Assembly: GCA_004294845.1 (NCBI GenBank)
Contig: SHOH01000001.1
Location: forward strand, 49,989 to 94,603
From: Anaerolineaceae bacterium
GTDB lineage: Bacteria > Bacillota > Clostridia > Lachnospirales > Lachnospiraceae
DNA: 44,615 nt
Direction of reading: 5' to 3'
Each line of letters starts with the position of its first letter. Within the stretch, counting starts at the first letter, position 1. Position numbers and translations under genes: made by a program. Shown here in pieces: positions 20,858-30,837 of this stretch. The notes under the pieces are model-generated. The model worked only from the letters and a program-made list of their open reading frames with translations, was not told where the DNA came from and searched no databases.

Positions 20858-22467
20858 AAAAATACATCAAAATATTTCCATATCTTTTTTTGGCATTAAT
20901 AGTCACAGGAATCAATGCTTTCTTGGACGGCCTTGTTAATATCCGTATCATGAAGATGCTTGACCTAGCAATAGATGGCAAGATGGACAATATGAAGCAA
21001 ATGATTCCACAGATTCTTATTATGGCTGCTTTATTGGTTCCTATGGGAATATTAGTAGGAATGGCAAGCAACTTTTATAAGAGAAAAGCCAATGTAGCAT
21101 TAAAAAGATATTATATGAAGAGGGTGTTCGCAAAGAATATTGCTGAATTTCAGAAGGAGAACAATGCGAAATATCTGTCCTCTATGACAAATGACTTTAA
21201 TACATTAGAAATGAATATGATTACAGGAATCTATAGTATATTTGAAAGTGTTATGACTTTTATAGTGGGTATATGGCTTCTGTCTACCGTAGATGCCAGA
21301 ATGCTTATATTAGCCATAATTCTAATTGCTATTAACTTGACTATATCAGTATTAACCTCAAAGCCTACAAAGAAGGCTAATAAGGAAAGAAGCGATATGT
21401 TTGACGGATACACCTCCTATATCAAAGAGATACTTTCTGCCTTCCATATAGTTAAAAATTATAATCTACAAAAGAGGGTTAGGGATGATTATTATAAGAA
21501 AAGTGAAGATATTCAGCAAAAGGGATTTTTCATAGAGAAAATGCTATCATATATTATCAGTCTCGAGCATCTATTTATGGGAGCCTCCATGTTTGGTGTG
21601 ATTTTGATAGTAGGATATCTTGCGATAATCGGAAGGGTATCTACCGGCGGACTTTTACTGGCTGTAACGGGAATTCAGAAGATGACCTGGCCCCTATTTA
21701 ATATCGGTGAGAACCTCCCTAAGATATTCACATCCGGAGACCTTATACGAAAGATGGAAAAGACATTAGAAAATTCAGATACCTATGTTGAGACCGTGGA
21801 TCTACCGGAGTTTAAGGAAGAGATAGAATTCTCTGATGTGGACTTTAGCTATGAGGATAGTGAACAGATTATATTATCAGATATAAATCTTAAGGTAAAA
21901 AAGAATGGTAAATATCTGGTGGTAGGTCCCAGCGGAGGCGGAAAATCCACACTCTTAAAGCTCTTTAGAAAATATTTTAATCCGTCTAGCGGTACGATTA
22001 CAATTGACGGGCACAATCTTAAGGATGTAAAGCGAGACCATTATTATAAGCTTATAGGAAATATTGAGCAGCAGGTTTTTATCTTTGAAGATACAGTTCG
22101 TAATAATTTGACTCTTTACAAGGATTATACTGATGAGGAGGTTTGGGAAGCAATCAAGGCTTCGGGATTAACAGAATTTGTTAATCAGTTGCCTAATGGT
22201 CTCGACACCATTATTTATGATAACGGAAAGAATATTTCGGGAGGTGAAAGAAGCAGGCTTGTCATAGCCAGAGCACTTCTAAGTAAGGCTGGTATACTGC
22301 TTATGGATGAAGCCTTTGCTTCTCTTGATATGGAGAGAGCAAGAGAGATAGAAAAAACCATATTGAACCTTAAGGATATGACTGTAATCAATGTAAGCCA
22401 TATTATATTTAATGATACAAAGGAGTTATACGATAGAGTCCTTACAGTCAAAAAATCTATTTTATGA
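20851..22467 (+). CDS. ABC exporter subunit (fused TMD-NBD), likely partner of the upstream gene
   Basis: GPSGGGKST Walker A, ISGGERSR signature, ILLMDEAFASLD Walker B; 7-nt overlap with the upstream CDS. Confidence 0.92.
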   Translation: MVKKYIKIFPYLFLALIVTGINAFLDGLVNIRIMKMLDLAIDGKMDNMKQMIPQILIMAALLVPMGILVGMASNFYKRKANVALKRYYMKRVFAKNIAEFQKENNAKYLSSMTNDFNTLEMNMITGIYSIFESVMTFIVGIWLLSTVDARMLILAIILIAINLTISVLTSKPTKKANKERSDMFDGYTSYIKEILSAFHIVKNYNLQKRVRDDYYKKSEDIQQKGFFIEKMLSYIISLEHLFMGASMFGVILIVGYLAIIGRVSTGGLLLAVTGIQKMTWPLFNIGENLPKIFTSGDLIRKMEKTLENSDTYVETVDLPEFKEEIEFSDVDFSYEDSEQIILSDINLKVKKNGKYLVVGPSGGGKSTLLKLFRKYFNPSSGTITIDGHNLKDVKRDHYYKLIGNIEQQVFIFEDTVRNNLTLYKDYTDEEVWEAIKASGLTEFVNQLPNGLDTIIYDNGKNISGGERSRLVIARALLSKAGILLMDEAFASLDMERAREIEKTILNLKDMTVINVSHIIFNDTKELYDRVLTVKKSIL

Positions 22468-22601
22468 TAGTAAATATAGTTTGAATTTACTATCTTTACA
22501 AATGGCGGGCTTTTGGTAACGAAGAACTGATATCGGAATTTTAGAACCACTCTTTTGGAAGATAGGTCTTCGTATTCTTATAAGTAAAATCAAACTATAT
22601 T
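22466..22601. repeat. Nested inverted repeats in a convergent intergenic region
   Basis: GATAGTAAA/TTTACTATC (22466-22474/22486-22494); AATATAGTTTGA/TCAAACTATATT (22473-22484/22590-22601); ACGAAGA/TCTTCGT (22519-22525/22567-22573). Confidence 0.8.
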
Positions 22602-22603
22602 AA

Positions 22604-23740
22604 TTATATTGTATGGCTTAGGATGTGGCGGATATAGTCGGTTAGGTTTTGTTCCTGGAGTAGGAAGTCGGTGTGAATCTCAACAAAGGTAATTTTATCA
22701 TTATACTCCTTCTTAAAATATGGAGATATAAGGGCATGATATTGGGGAGCAAAAAGACCTTCCTTTTTAGTATAAGAGTTTGATGGTTTCGCTTTTACCC
22801 GATAATCCTTATCCACATATATGGCGAGGCTCTTATGTATAGCTCTGTCTTCATCAGGAAGATAATAATAATCCCTGTAATTATCATAGAAGAATTTTAG
22901 TTCTCCTTCATAGATATCGATGGTAATTAAGGCAGAGTTCTCATAAGCACTTATATATATAAAATCATTACCAAAGTTTACTCTGATTGGAAAATTAAAA
23001 TCATATTCTAATCGGATAATAAGCTTTTTATCATCAACTCCCGCCTGGATGATCTGAAATGGTTTTATGAAAAGATCGCAGTAGTAGAGTATGGGGCTTA
23101 TTTGAACCAAGCCTTTTAAATCATCTTCATTATGTAATAGCAGAGAATTAAGCAATTTGTCCGCATCTGAAACTTTATCGATTGAAGCCAAGTCATTTGA
23201 TATGTGAGCTCTTGATTTTTTTAGATTCTCAATTTGCTTCTTTCCAAGATAGCTTTGATATACTTCGATAAGCTCTCCTCCGCCGAAAGTATCTTCCCGC
23301 TTAACCTTAAGGAAGGCTTCGATTGTTTTTTGTTTATAATTATCCAACTTAAATATCTTCCTAATCGGAGATATTTTTTTATAATAATCAAGACTTTGGA
23401 TATCCTTAAGAGAGTAATCAAGTTGCAGTATTTCAATTTTTTTACTTAAATAGGGTATATCAAAGCCTAAACCATTGTAATGAATGAGAAGATCATAATC
23501 CTTAATGAAATCAAAGAAACTTTCGATAAGCAGAGCTTCCTCCCTAATATCTTCAGAAAACCATTGAATCATATGTAAGGATGTATTTTTTAAATAAATG
23601 CATCCGATAAGATAAAGATAAGTGGTTTCTGCAACAAAGCCGGTGGTCTCTATATCAAAAAATGCAATTTTGCTTGTTCCGTATTCTATGTCCAGCGGAT
23701 AGTCTAGGGTAAAGTCAAGAGGAAACTGCCTGGTAATCAT
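22604..23740 (-). CDS. YprB-like RNase H-fold exonuclease
   Basis: IAFFDIETTGFVAETTYLYLIG, LLIHYNGLGFDIPYL DEDD-type exonuclease motifs. Confidence 0.85.
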   Translation of the reverse strand: MITRQFPLDFTLDYPLDIEYGTSKIAFFDIETTGFVAETTYLYLIGCIYLKNTSLHMIQWFSEDIREEALLIESFFDFIKDYDLLIHYNGLGFDIPYLSKKIEILQLDYSLKDIQSLDYYKKISPIRKIFKLDNYKQKTIEAFLKVKREDTFGGGELIEVYQSYLGKKQIENLKKSRAHISNDLASIDKVSDADKLLNSLLLHNEDDLKGLVQISPILYYCDLFIKPFQIIQAGVDDKKLIIRLEYDFNFPIRVNFGNDFIYISAYENSALITIDIYEGELKFFYDNYRDYYYLPDEDRAIHKSLAIYVDKDYRVKAKPSNSYTKKEGLFAPQYHALISPYFKKEYNDKITFVEIHTDFLLQEQNLTDYIRHILSHTI

Positions 23741-23873
23741 AGATTTTCTCCTTTCATCAATTTACTGCTATTTTAGCATAGAACAGATGAAAAACAATGA
23801 AAATTTTGAAATATTGTGTTAAAATAGTGACAGAACACTTTAAAAACTATTAGATACATAAGGGGAGCTGAAA

Positions 23874-25433
23874 TTGAGCATAAACAACTTAGAAGGAGTA
23901 ACAGGCAGTATTAAGAAGTCATTAAGCGGAATATTCAGAGCCGTAATTGTTGGGATATTGGTACTGATACAATTCGGTCTTATTATATTTCTATCGTTTA
24001 AGCTTAGGGGATATACGGTTTATATCTATTCCTTCCTGCAAATACTCAGTATCATTATAATTATAGTACTAGTCAATGATAATAGAAATGTTTCATATAA
24101 AATCAGCTGGATATGTATAATAGCTGCTTTCCCGATTACAGGACATATAATGTATATTCTGTGGGGGAACAACAGAGTTAAAAAGATAGATAAAATCGTG
24201 CTGGAAAAGCTGTCAAAGGGCTTTGAATATCTGGAACAGGATTTTAAAGTAGTAGAGGAATTTGAGGATCGCTATCCTGATATGCTTCGAATGACGACCT
24301 ATCTTCAAAATAATCATTTTCCACTATATAAGAATAATCAGGTAGAATATTATCCTATGGCTGAGGAAGCCTTTGAAGCTATATTTAAAGAAATTGATAA
24401 GGCTGAAAAATTTATTCTGGTCAACTTCTTTATAATAGGTGAAGGGGCTCTTTGGGATAGAATGCATGAGTCCTTATTATCAAAGATTAATAATGGTGTA
24501 AAGGTGCTTTTTCTTTATGATGATTTCGGTGCAATGCTTAGGACGAATCGTAATTTTAAAAGGGATCTTGAAAAGGAAGGCTTTGAGGTGAGGATATTTA
24601 ATCCGGTACATAGGTATACCGATAAGCTCTATATGAATTACCGTTCCCACCAGAAAATTGTTGTTGTAGACGGTAATGTTGGATTTACAGGTGGTATGAA
24701 CCTAGCGGATGAATATGTGAATTTAGTAGCTCGTTTTGGTGTCTGGAAGGATAATGCAATTAGAGTCGAAGGAGATGCTGTCTGGGGGCTTACGGTAACA
24801 TTTTTACAAATGTGGGAGGCATCAGCTGTATCAAGTCCTGTGGATTACGAGCAGTTTAGACCCAGGCAAAGCTTTCCTAAAAATAATGTATATTGTCAAG
24901 TTTTTTCTGACGGGCCGGCTAACAATCCTAGGAACCCGATGGAAGACTTCTATAAGCAGATGATTTATCATGCAAAGAGGCTATTGTACATTACAACACC
25001 CTATCTTATAATTGAAGATGATATGCGAGATGCTCTGGCCACAGCCGCGATAGGAGGAGTGGATGTGCGTATTATTACGCCCTTTATTCCGGACAAGAAG
25101 AATGTTAAGGTACTGACAAATTATAATTACGGAAGTCTTCTTGCGGCTGGGGTAAGAATATTTGAATACAGGCCCGGATTCATACATGCAAAGACTATGC
25201 TAAATGAGGACTCTGCTATAGTCGGAACCATGAATATGGATTATCGCAGCTTCCACCTCCAATATGAATGCGGAGTATGGATATGTAACAATGAAATTAT
25301 GAAAACAATTAAGGACGATCTACTTAGAACCATGGATGAATGTCATGAAGTAACACTTGAAGAATGGAAAAAGCGTCCGTTTATTATTAAAATATATGAG
25401 AAGATATTAAATCTTTTTTCTACTCTGATGTGA
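23874..25433 (+). CDS. cls: Cardiolipin synthase (PLD superfamily)
   Basis: Two HKD motifs: HQKIVVVDGNVGFTGGMNLADEY and HAKTMLNEDSAIVGTMNMDYRS; N-terminal TM helices. Confidence 0.94.
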   Translation: MSINNLEGVTGSIKKSLSGIFRAVIVGILVLIQFGLIIFLSFKLRGYTVYIYSFLQILSIIIIIVLVNDNRNVSYKISWICIIAAFPITGHIMYILWGNNRVKKIDKIVLEKLSKGFEYLEQDFKVVEEFEDRYPDMLRMTTYLQNNHFPLYKNNQVEYYPMAEEAFEAIFKEIDKAEKFILVNFFIIGEGALWDRMHESLLSKINNGVKVLFLYDDFGAMLRTNRNFKRDLEKEGFEVRIFNPVHRYTDKLYMNYRSHQKIVVVDGNVGFTGGMNLADEYVNLVARFGVWKDNAIRVEGDAVWGLTVTFLQMWEASAVSSPVDYEQFRPRQSFPKNNVYCQVFSDGPANNPRNPMEDFYKQMIYHAKRLLYITTPYLIIEDDMRDALATAAIGGVDVRIITPFIPDKKNVKVLTNYNYGSLLAAGVRIFEYRPGFIHAKTMLNEDSAIVGTMNMDYRSFHLQYECGVWICNNEIMKTIKDDLLRTMDECHEVTLEEWKKRPFIIKIYEKILNLFSTLM

Positions 25434-25511
25434 GCCCGCGAATAAGCAGATTAATCCAAGGTTAATATTGAATTTTATGTGTCAAGATAATCTTGCAGGA
25501 AGGGAGCTTTT

Positions 25512-25766
25512 ATGTATACAAATATATGTAAGCATTGCCATAAACAGTTCAAATCAAGGTTTAAGGCCTATTCTTGTAATGAATGCAGCAAAAAGGACGA
25601 GGATTATTTTGATGAGATTGAAGCGTATCTTAAGGAATATCCAAACAGTAATGCCCTACAGATTTCTGATGCTTTAGGAATTACCGCTTATCAGGTTCTT
25701 AATTACCTGAAAGAGGGTAGGCTTAATATTTCCAGAGGGCGCTTTGAACGTATTGATGATAAATGA
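25512..25766 (+). CDS. Small zinc-ribbon plus HTH-like protein (YvyF-like)
   Basis: CKHCHKQFKSRFKAYSCNEC followed by helix-turn-helix-like NALQISDALGITAYQVLNYLKEG. Confidence 0.65.
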   Translation: MYTNICKHCHKQFKSRFKAYSCNECSKKDEDYFDEIEAYLKEYPNSNALQISDALGITAYQVLNYLKEGRLNISRGRFERIDDK

Positions 25767-25793
25767 AGTTAAAAGAAAGTATGAGGCGATTAA

Positions 25794-26399
25794 ATGATAG
25801 GATTTATAAAGGGTGAGCTTGCAGAAATAAAAGAAAATTATGTCATATTGGAGACCGGTAATATAGGCTATGAGATAAGTCTGCCGACATCAGACATATT
25901 AGAGCTGCCTCCAAGAAAGAGCACAATAAAGCTATATACATATTTGCATGTTAAGGAAGATGCACTCAGCTTATATGGGTTTCTGACTAAGGATGATTTG
26001 GAGATGTTTAAGCTGCTGATTACAGTTAATGGGATTGGTCCAAAAGGAGCCCTAGGGATGTTATCAGGTATTACCGCAGATGAAATTCGGTTTGCTGTTC
26101 TTGCTGAAGATGCCAAGGCTATATCAAAAGCACCTGGAGTTGGTCCCAAGACAGCAAGTAAGATAATCCTTGAATTAAAGGATAAATTCAAATTAGAATC
26201 AGCCTTCGAGCAGAAGCTATTGAACCAGTCAGATAAGCTTAATTCACAGAATATCTATGGCAAAAGAGAAGAAGCTATCTTAGCGCTTACTACATTGGGG
26301 TATTCATCCTCAGATGCATATAGGATTATAAGTCAGATAGATATTACAGAGGATATGGCTACGGAGGATATATTAAAGCTCTGTTTGAAGAAAATATAA
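25794..26399 (+). CDS. ruvA: Holliday junction helicase subunit RuvA
   Basis: [60 protein letters not shown]. Confidence 0.96.
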   Translation: MIGFIKGELAEIKENYVILETGNIGYEISLPTSDILELPPRKSTIKLYTYLHVKEDALSLYGFLTKDDLEMFKLLITVNGIGPKGALGMLSGITADEIRFAVLAEDAKAISKAPGVGPKTASKIILELKDKFKLESAFEQKLLNQSDKLNSQNIYGKREEAILALTTLGYSSSDAYRIISQIDITEDMATEDILKLCLKKI

Positions 26400-26403
26400 G
26401 GAG

Positions 26404-27411
26404 ATGCAAATGGCAAAGCGAATGATATCAACAGAACTAATGGAGGAAGACAGAAGACTTGAGAACAGCCTCAGGCCTCAGATGCTCATAGATTACATAG
26501 GCCAGATAAAGGTAAAGGAAAATCTAAAGATATATATTGAAGCAGCTAAGCAAAGGGAGGAATCCTTAGATCATGTCCTTTTTTTTGGACCGCCTGGACT
26601 TGGGAAAACCACGCTGGCAGGTATTATAGCAAATGAAATGGGAGTAGGAATTAAGATAACCTCTGGACCGGTAATTGAAAAGCCGGGTGAAATGGCGGCA
26701 ATCCTTAACAATCTCCAGGAGGGAGATGTTCTGTTCGTAGATGAAATCCACAGGCTTAACCATCAGGTAGAGGAGTTGCTATATCCCGCTATGGAGGATT
26801 ATGTCATAGACATTGTTATAGGTAAGGGTGCATCAGCTAAATCCATACGTTTGGATTTACCTAAGTTCACCTTAATAGGAGCAACCACAAGAGCAGGAAT
26901 GCTTACACCTCCCCTAAGAGACAGATTTGGGGTAGTTAACCGTTTGGATTTTTATACTGTGGCTGAGCTAAAACAGATAATACTTAGATCTGCAGGTGTA
27001 ATTGGAGTAGAGATAGACGAGGAAGGCGCAAATGAGCTGGCACGTCGCTCCAGAGGAACACCCAGACTTGCTAATCGGCTTTTAAAGCGAGTCAGAGATT
27101 TTGCACAGGTAAAATATGACGGGAAGATTACTAGGGAGGTTGCAGGATTTGCGCTGGATCTTCTTGAGGTGGATAAGCTGGGTCTAGACCATATTGACAG
27201 AGAGATTCTTCTTACCATGATAGAAAAATTCGGAGGAAGACCTGTCGGAATCGATGCTATCGCCGCCACCATAGGAGAGGATGTCGGTACCATTGAAGAG
27301 GTATACGAGCCTTATCTGGTACAGAACGGTCTGATCTTAAGGACTGCAAGGGGAAGAGTAGCGTCTGATTTGGCATACAAGCATATGGGCATACAAAAGC
27401 TTACAGAGTAA
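26404..27411 (+). CDS. ruvB: Holliday junction helicase subunit RuvB
   Basis: [64 protein letters not shown]. Confidence 0.97.
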   Translation: MQMAKRMISTELMEEDRRLENSLRPQMLIDYIGQIKVKENLKIYIEAAKQREESLDHVLFFGPPGLGKTTLAGIIANEMGVGIKITSGPVIEKPGEMAAILNNLQEGDVLFVDEIHRLNHQVEELLYPAMEDYVIDIVIGKGASAKSIRLDLPKFTLIGATTRAGMLTPPLRDRFGVVNRLDFYTVAELKQIILRSAGVIGVEIDEEGANELARRSRGTPRLANRLLKRVRDFAQVKYDGKITREVAGFALDLLEVDKLGLDHIDREILLTMIEKFGGRPVGIDAIAATIGEDVGTIEEVYEPYLVQNGLILRTARGRVASDLAYKHMGIQKLTE

Positions 27412-27547
27412 GAATTCAGCTTGTATAAAATATAAATTTACGATATACTATACACAAAAGAGCAAAGCTTATAGCTAGAGATCTGCTATATGAAAGAGCA
27501 AAAAGTAGCATCATCCTGATTTCCATATGATAATAGGGGGCAAATTA

Positions 27548-27961
27548 ATGAATAAGTTTAACGATATTGAGGTTATCATCAATAACAAAAGATATACGTT
27601 AAGTGGATATGAAAGCGAGGAATATCTACAAAGAGTCGCGTCATATATCAACAGCAAGCATAATGAGTTCCGTAGCAGGGATGCATACAAATTCTTAGAC
27701 TCAGACTTAAGAAATATCTTAATCCAGATAAATATAGCGGATGATTATCATAAGGCTAGAGAAAAGGTTAAAGAAATAGAGGATGAGAACAAGGGGAAGA
27801 GCAACGAAATCTTTGACTTGAAGCATGAGTTGATTGCAGCTCAGACAAAGCTACATTCCGCCGAGAAGGAAATCGAAGCATTAAAAAATGAGCTGAACGA
27901 AAATCAGAAAAAAATAGTCCGCCTTGAAACAGAATTGCAGGATGTGGAAAGAAAACGATAG
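27548..27961 (+). CDS. zapA: Cell division protein ZapA
   Basis: IEVIINNKRYTLSGYESEEYLQRVASYINSKHNEF followed by coiled coil; RBS tagggggc. Confidence 0.85.
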   Translation: MNKFNDIEVIINNKRYTLSGYESEEYLQRVASYINSKHNEFRSRDAYKFLDSDLRNILIQINIADDYHKAREKVKEIEDENKGKSNEIFDLKHELIAAQTKLHSAEKEIEALKNELNENQKKIVRLETELQDVERKR

Positions 27962-27974
27962 TTCAGATTGCTAT

Positions 27975-28040
27975 AGCTGTCCAAGATAGTGATACATACC
28001 ATACCAAAGGGTTGGCGGGTGTCATTTGGACAGCTTTTTT
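27975..28040 (+). terminator. Terminator-like long hairpin after zapA
   Basis: AGCTGTCCAA (27975-27984) pairs with TTGGACAGCT (28026-28035), followed by a T tract. Confidence 0.7.
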
Positions 28041-28146
28041 GGTACCAGGCACCAAAACAACCGGTACCTGGCACCAAAACAACGGGAAATTGGCAATTGT
28101 AGCGATTTTAGCCATTGAAATGGTACCAGGTACGGTACCTGGTACC
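28041..28146. repeat. Palindromic repeat cluster, locus 2: two 22-bp tandem units (GGTACCAGGCACCAAAACAACC / GGTACCTGGCACCAAAACAACG) and a 25-bp palindrome GGTACCAGGTACGGTACCTGGTACC
   Basis: 28041-28062, 28063-28084, 28122-28146 read directly. Confidence 0.95.
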
Positions 28147-28163
28147 GTTAGGAAGAGGTATAT

Positions 28164-30779
28164 ATGAAGAAGATTGAGATACTGGCTCCGGCCGGTTCAT
28201 ATGAAAGCATGAGAGCTGCCATGAATGCGGGCTGTGATGCTGTATATATGGGGGGGAGCAGATTTGGTGCCAGAGCCTATGCGAATAACCCTGATGAGGA
28301 CACACTTCTAAAGGCAATAGAGGAAGCTCATCTTAGAAACAAAAAACTCTATCTGACCGTTAATACATTGGTTAAGGAAGAGGAGAGGCATAGTCTTTAT
28401 AATTATTTGGAGAAATATTACCTTGCGGGGCTTGACGCTGTAATTGTCCAGGATGTAGGTGTTATGCGTTTTATCCACAGGCATTTTCCGAGGCTTCCCA
28501 TCCATGCCAGTACACAGACCACTATAACGATGGCAGAGGGTGCAAATCTCCTAAAGAGTATGGGAGTTACACGACTTGTAACAGCTAGGGAACTGTCATT
28601 TAAGGAAATAAAAAATATCAGCGACAATACCGATATGGAGATTGAGACCTTTGTCCATGGTGCCCTTTGCTACTGCTATTCAGGCCAATGTTTGATGAGC
28701 AGTATGATAGGAGGAAGATCGGGCAACAGAGGCAGATGTGCACAGCCTTGTCGGATGCCATATCAGTTTTTCTCAGAAGGTAGGCAGATGTCTTCAGAAA
28801 ATGAGAAATATTTGCTTAGTCCCAAGGATATCAATACTGTAGCCTTGATACCGGATTTAATTGAGGCTGGCGTTAGTTCATTTAAGATTGAAGGTAGAAT
28901 GAAGAGCCCCGAGTATGCCGCCGGAGTTTCATATATTTATCGAAAATATGTGGATATTTATATTAATGAAGGTAAGGAAGGCTTCTATAGTTACTTAGAG
29001 AAAGATGAATATAAGAAGGATATGCTGGATCTTATGGATCTATATAACCGTGGAGCTTTCTCACAGGGCTACGGTAAGACCTATAATGGAAAAGCTATGA
29101 TGTCTATGATCAGACCAAATCACGACGGTGTACCGGTAGGTGAGGTGATCGAGTCTGCGAGAGGTTATGCTGATATTCGTCTTAGTGAAGACATTAATGG
29201 ACAGGATATTCTTGAAATCAGAGACAGGGAAAATCAACCAGTATATGAGTTCACTGTTAAGAATGATAATCCGAAGGATGGTATTCTTAAGACCAGAGTC
29301 GGTGCAATACCTTATAAGAAGCAGCAGAGGAATCATAATAATCATAATAGCAGCAAGATAGCTTCTAATAGCTTAGATATTAGAAAGGGCTATGCGGTTT
29401 ACCGAACAAGAAATAATTCATTACTTAAGCAAATAGGGGATAAATATATTAGGACAGATGCAAAGCATGATATTATGGGCTATTTGTATGCAAAGCAAGG
29501 TGAGAGATTGCAGTTAACCCTTAGCTATAACAATAGGTCTGTGACAGCATATCATAATCTTGTAGAAGCCGCCATAAAGCAGCCAATACTTAAGAACAAA
29601 CTAAGAGCATCGATTGATAAGCTGGGAGACACCTTATATCAGTTTAGAGAACTTATAATTGAAAGTGATGATAATATATTTGTGCCAGTTTCATGGCTTA
29701 ATGAGATACGAAGAGAAGCAGTTACTATGCTATCTGAAATGGTAATCGGAGCTTATCATAGAACAAAAGGTGACCTTGGGAATGAAGGTGTTATTGATGA
29801 AACTTTAACTAGTATAGATAACAATGATACCTATAACAATGATATCTATAACGATAATATCCATAACAATGATATCTATAACGATAATTTGAGTAACGAT
29901 AATATCAGCAGAGATATTATCATTAAGAATATTATCCGTTCAATAAATATAAGCGTAGGTGTTTCAACAAAGGATCAGTTTGAGACGGCTTTACTATATC
30001 AGGATATATCCTCTATTTATGCTGATTATGACGGTTTTTCATTAGAACAACTAATAGATATGTCAAAGGTCGCAGCTAACTCTGACAAGGTGTTCTTTAT
30101 TATGTTACCCCATATCTGCAGGCTTAGGGTATATGAAAAACTGAATAAGGACATAGTTACCTTATTGAAGCATGATGAAGTCCAAGGATTTATTTTAAAG
30201 AATTTTGAAGAAGTAGGGCTACTGCAAGAAATATTTAAAAGTAGCGGGCAAGACAAAGAAGTTCGACTAAATCATAATATGTATATATTTAATCAAGATG
30301 CAAAGATGTTTTGGATGGAGAAGGGAATAAATCAATTTACCGCGCCGATAGAACTGAATGAGAAAGAGCTTAAGGACCTGGGCTTACAGGACTGTGAGCT
30401 TATGGTCTATGGATATCAACCGCTTATGGTATCGGTTCAGTGTCTTCATGCCTCTACAAAGAGCTGTAGTAAATGTCAATCAGCTAGTAGCAGGATTGAT
30501 TATCTGGTGGATCGGATTGGCAAAAAATTCTTTGTAAGCACTCACTGTAATAGCTGTTACAATATTATCTATAATGGACAGCGCTTATCCTTACTTGGAC
30601 AGGCAGATAAGGTTATTGATTTAAAACCCCATGGAATAAGATTGGATTTTACAATTGAAACATCCAAAGAAGTGAGGGCTGTATTATTTGCATATACAGA
30701 TGTATTTTCAAAAGGCAAAGAAGCCTCTTTACAATTTGATAATATAACAGCCGGACATTTTAAGCGTGGTGTGGAATAG
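28164..30779 (+). CDS. U32-family peptidase (long form)
   Basis: MKKIEILAPAGSYESMRAAMNAGCDAVYMGGSRFGARAYANN; ETFVHGALCYCYSGQCLMSSMIGGRSGNRGRCAQPCRMPY; FKIEGRMKSPEYAA. Confidence 0.95.
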   Translation: MKKIEILAPAGSYESMRAAMNAGCDAVYMGGSRFGARAYANNPDEDTLLKAIEEAHLRNKKLYLTVNTLVKEEERHSLYNYLEKYYLAGLDAVIVQDVGVMRFIHRHFPRLPIHASTQTTITMAEGANLLKSMGVTRLVTARELSFKEIKNISDNTDMEIETFVHGALCYCYSGQCLMSSMIGGRSGNRGRCAQPCRMPYQFFSEGRQMSSENEKYLLSPKDINTVALIPDLIEAGVSSFKIEGRMKSPEYAAGVSYIYRKYVDIYINEGKEGFYSYLEKDEYKKDMLDLMDLYNRGAFSQGYGKTYNGKAMMSMIRPNHDGVPVGEVIESARGYADIRLSEDINGQDILEIRDRENQPVYEFTVKNDNPKDGILKTRVGAIPYKKQQRNHNNHNSSKIASNSLDIRKGYAVYRTRNNSLLKQIGDKYIRTDAKHDIMGYLYAKQGERLQLTLSYNNRSVTAYHNLVEAAIKQPILKNKLRASIDKLGDTLYQFRELIIESDDNIFVPVSWLNEIRREAVTMLSEMVIGAYHRTKGDLGNEGVIDETLTSIDNNDTYNNDIYNDNIHNNDIYNDNLSNDNISRDIIIKNIIRSINISVGVSTKDQFETALLYQDISSIYADYDGFSLEQLIDMSKVAANSDKVFFIMLPHICRLRVYEKLNKDIVTLLKHDEVQGFILKNFEEVGLLQEIFKSSGQDKEVRLNHNMYIFNQDAKMFWMEKGINQFTAPIELNEKELKDLGLQDCELMVYGYQPLMVSVQCLHASTKSCSKCQSASSRIDYLVDRIGKKFFVSTHCNSCYNIIYNGQRLSLLGQADKVIDLKPHGIRLDFTIETSKEVRAVLFAYTDVFSKGKEASLQFDNITAGHFKRGVE
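29818..29907 (+). repeat. Coding minisatellite, six 15-bp units (ataacaatgatatct-type) within the U32 peptidase gene
   Basis: Units at 29818, 29833, 29848, 29863, 29878 and 29893; encodes NNDTYNNDIYNDNIHNNDIYNDNLSNDNI. Confidence 0.93.
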
Positions 30780-30837
30780 CTGATTAAGATCAGGATATAA
30801 ATCATATTATAAGATAGAATATAAAGCAGGTGAAGGA

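Noticed and set aside
25468-25677. Alternative plus-strand 69-aa ORF overlapping the small zinc-ribbon gene
   Set aside because: The 84-aa frame (25512-25766) has CxxC motifs, an RBS and a sensible HTH-like region; this one does not.
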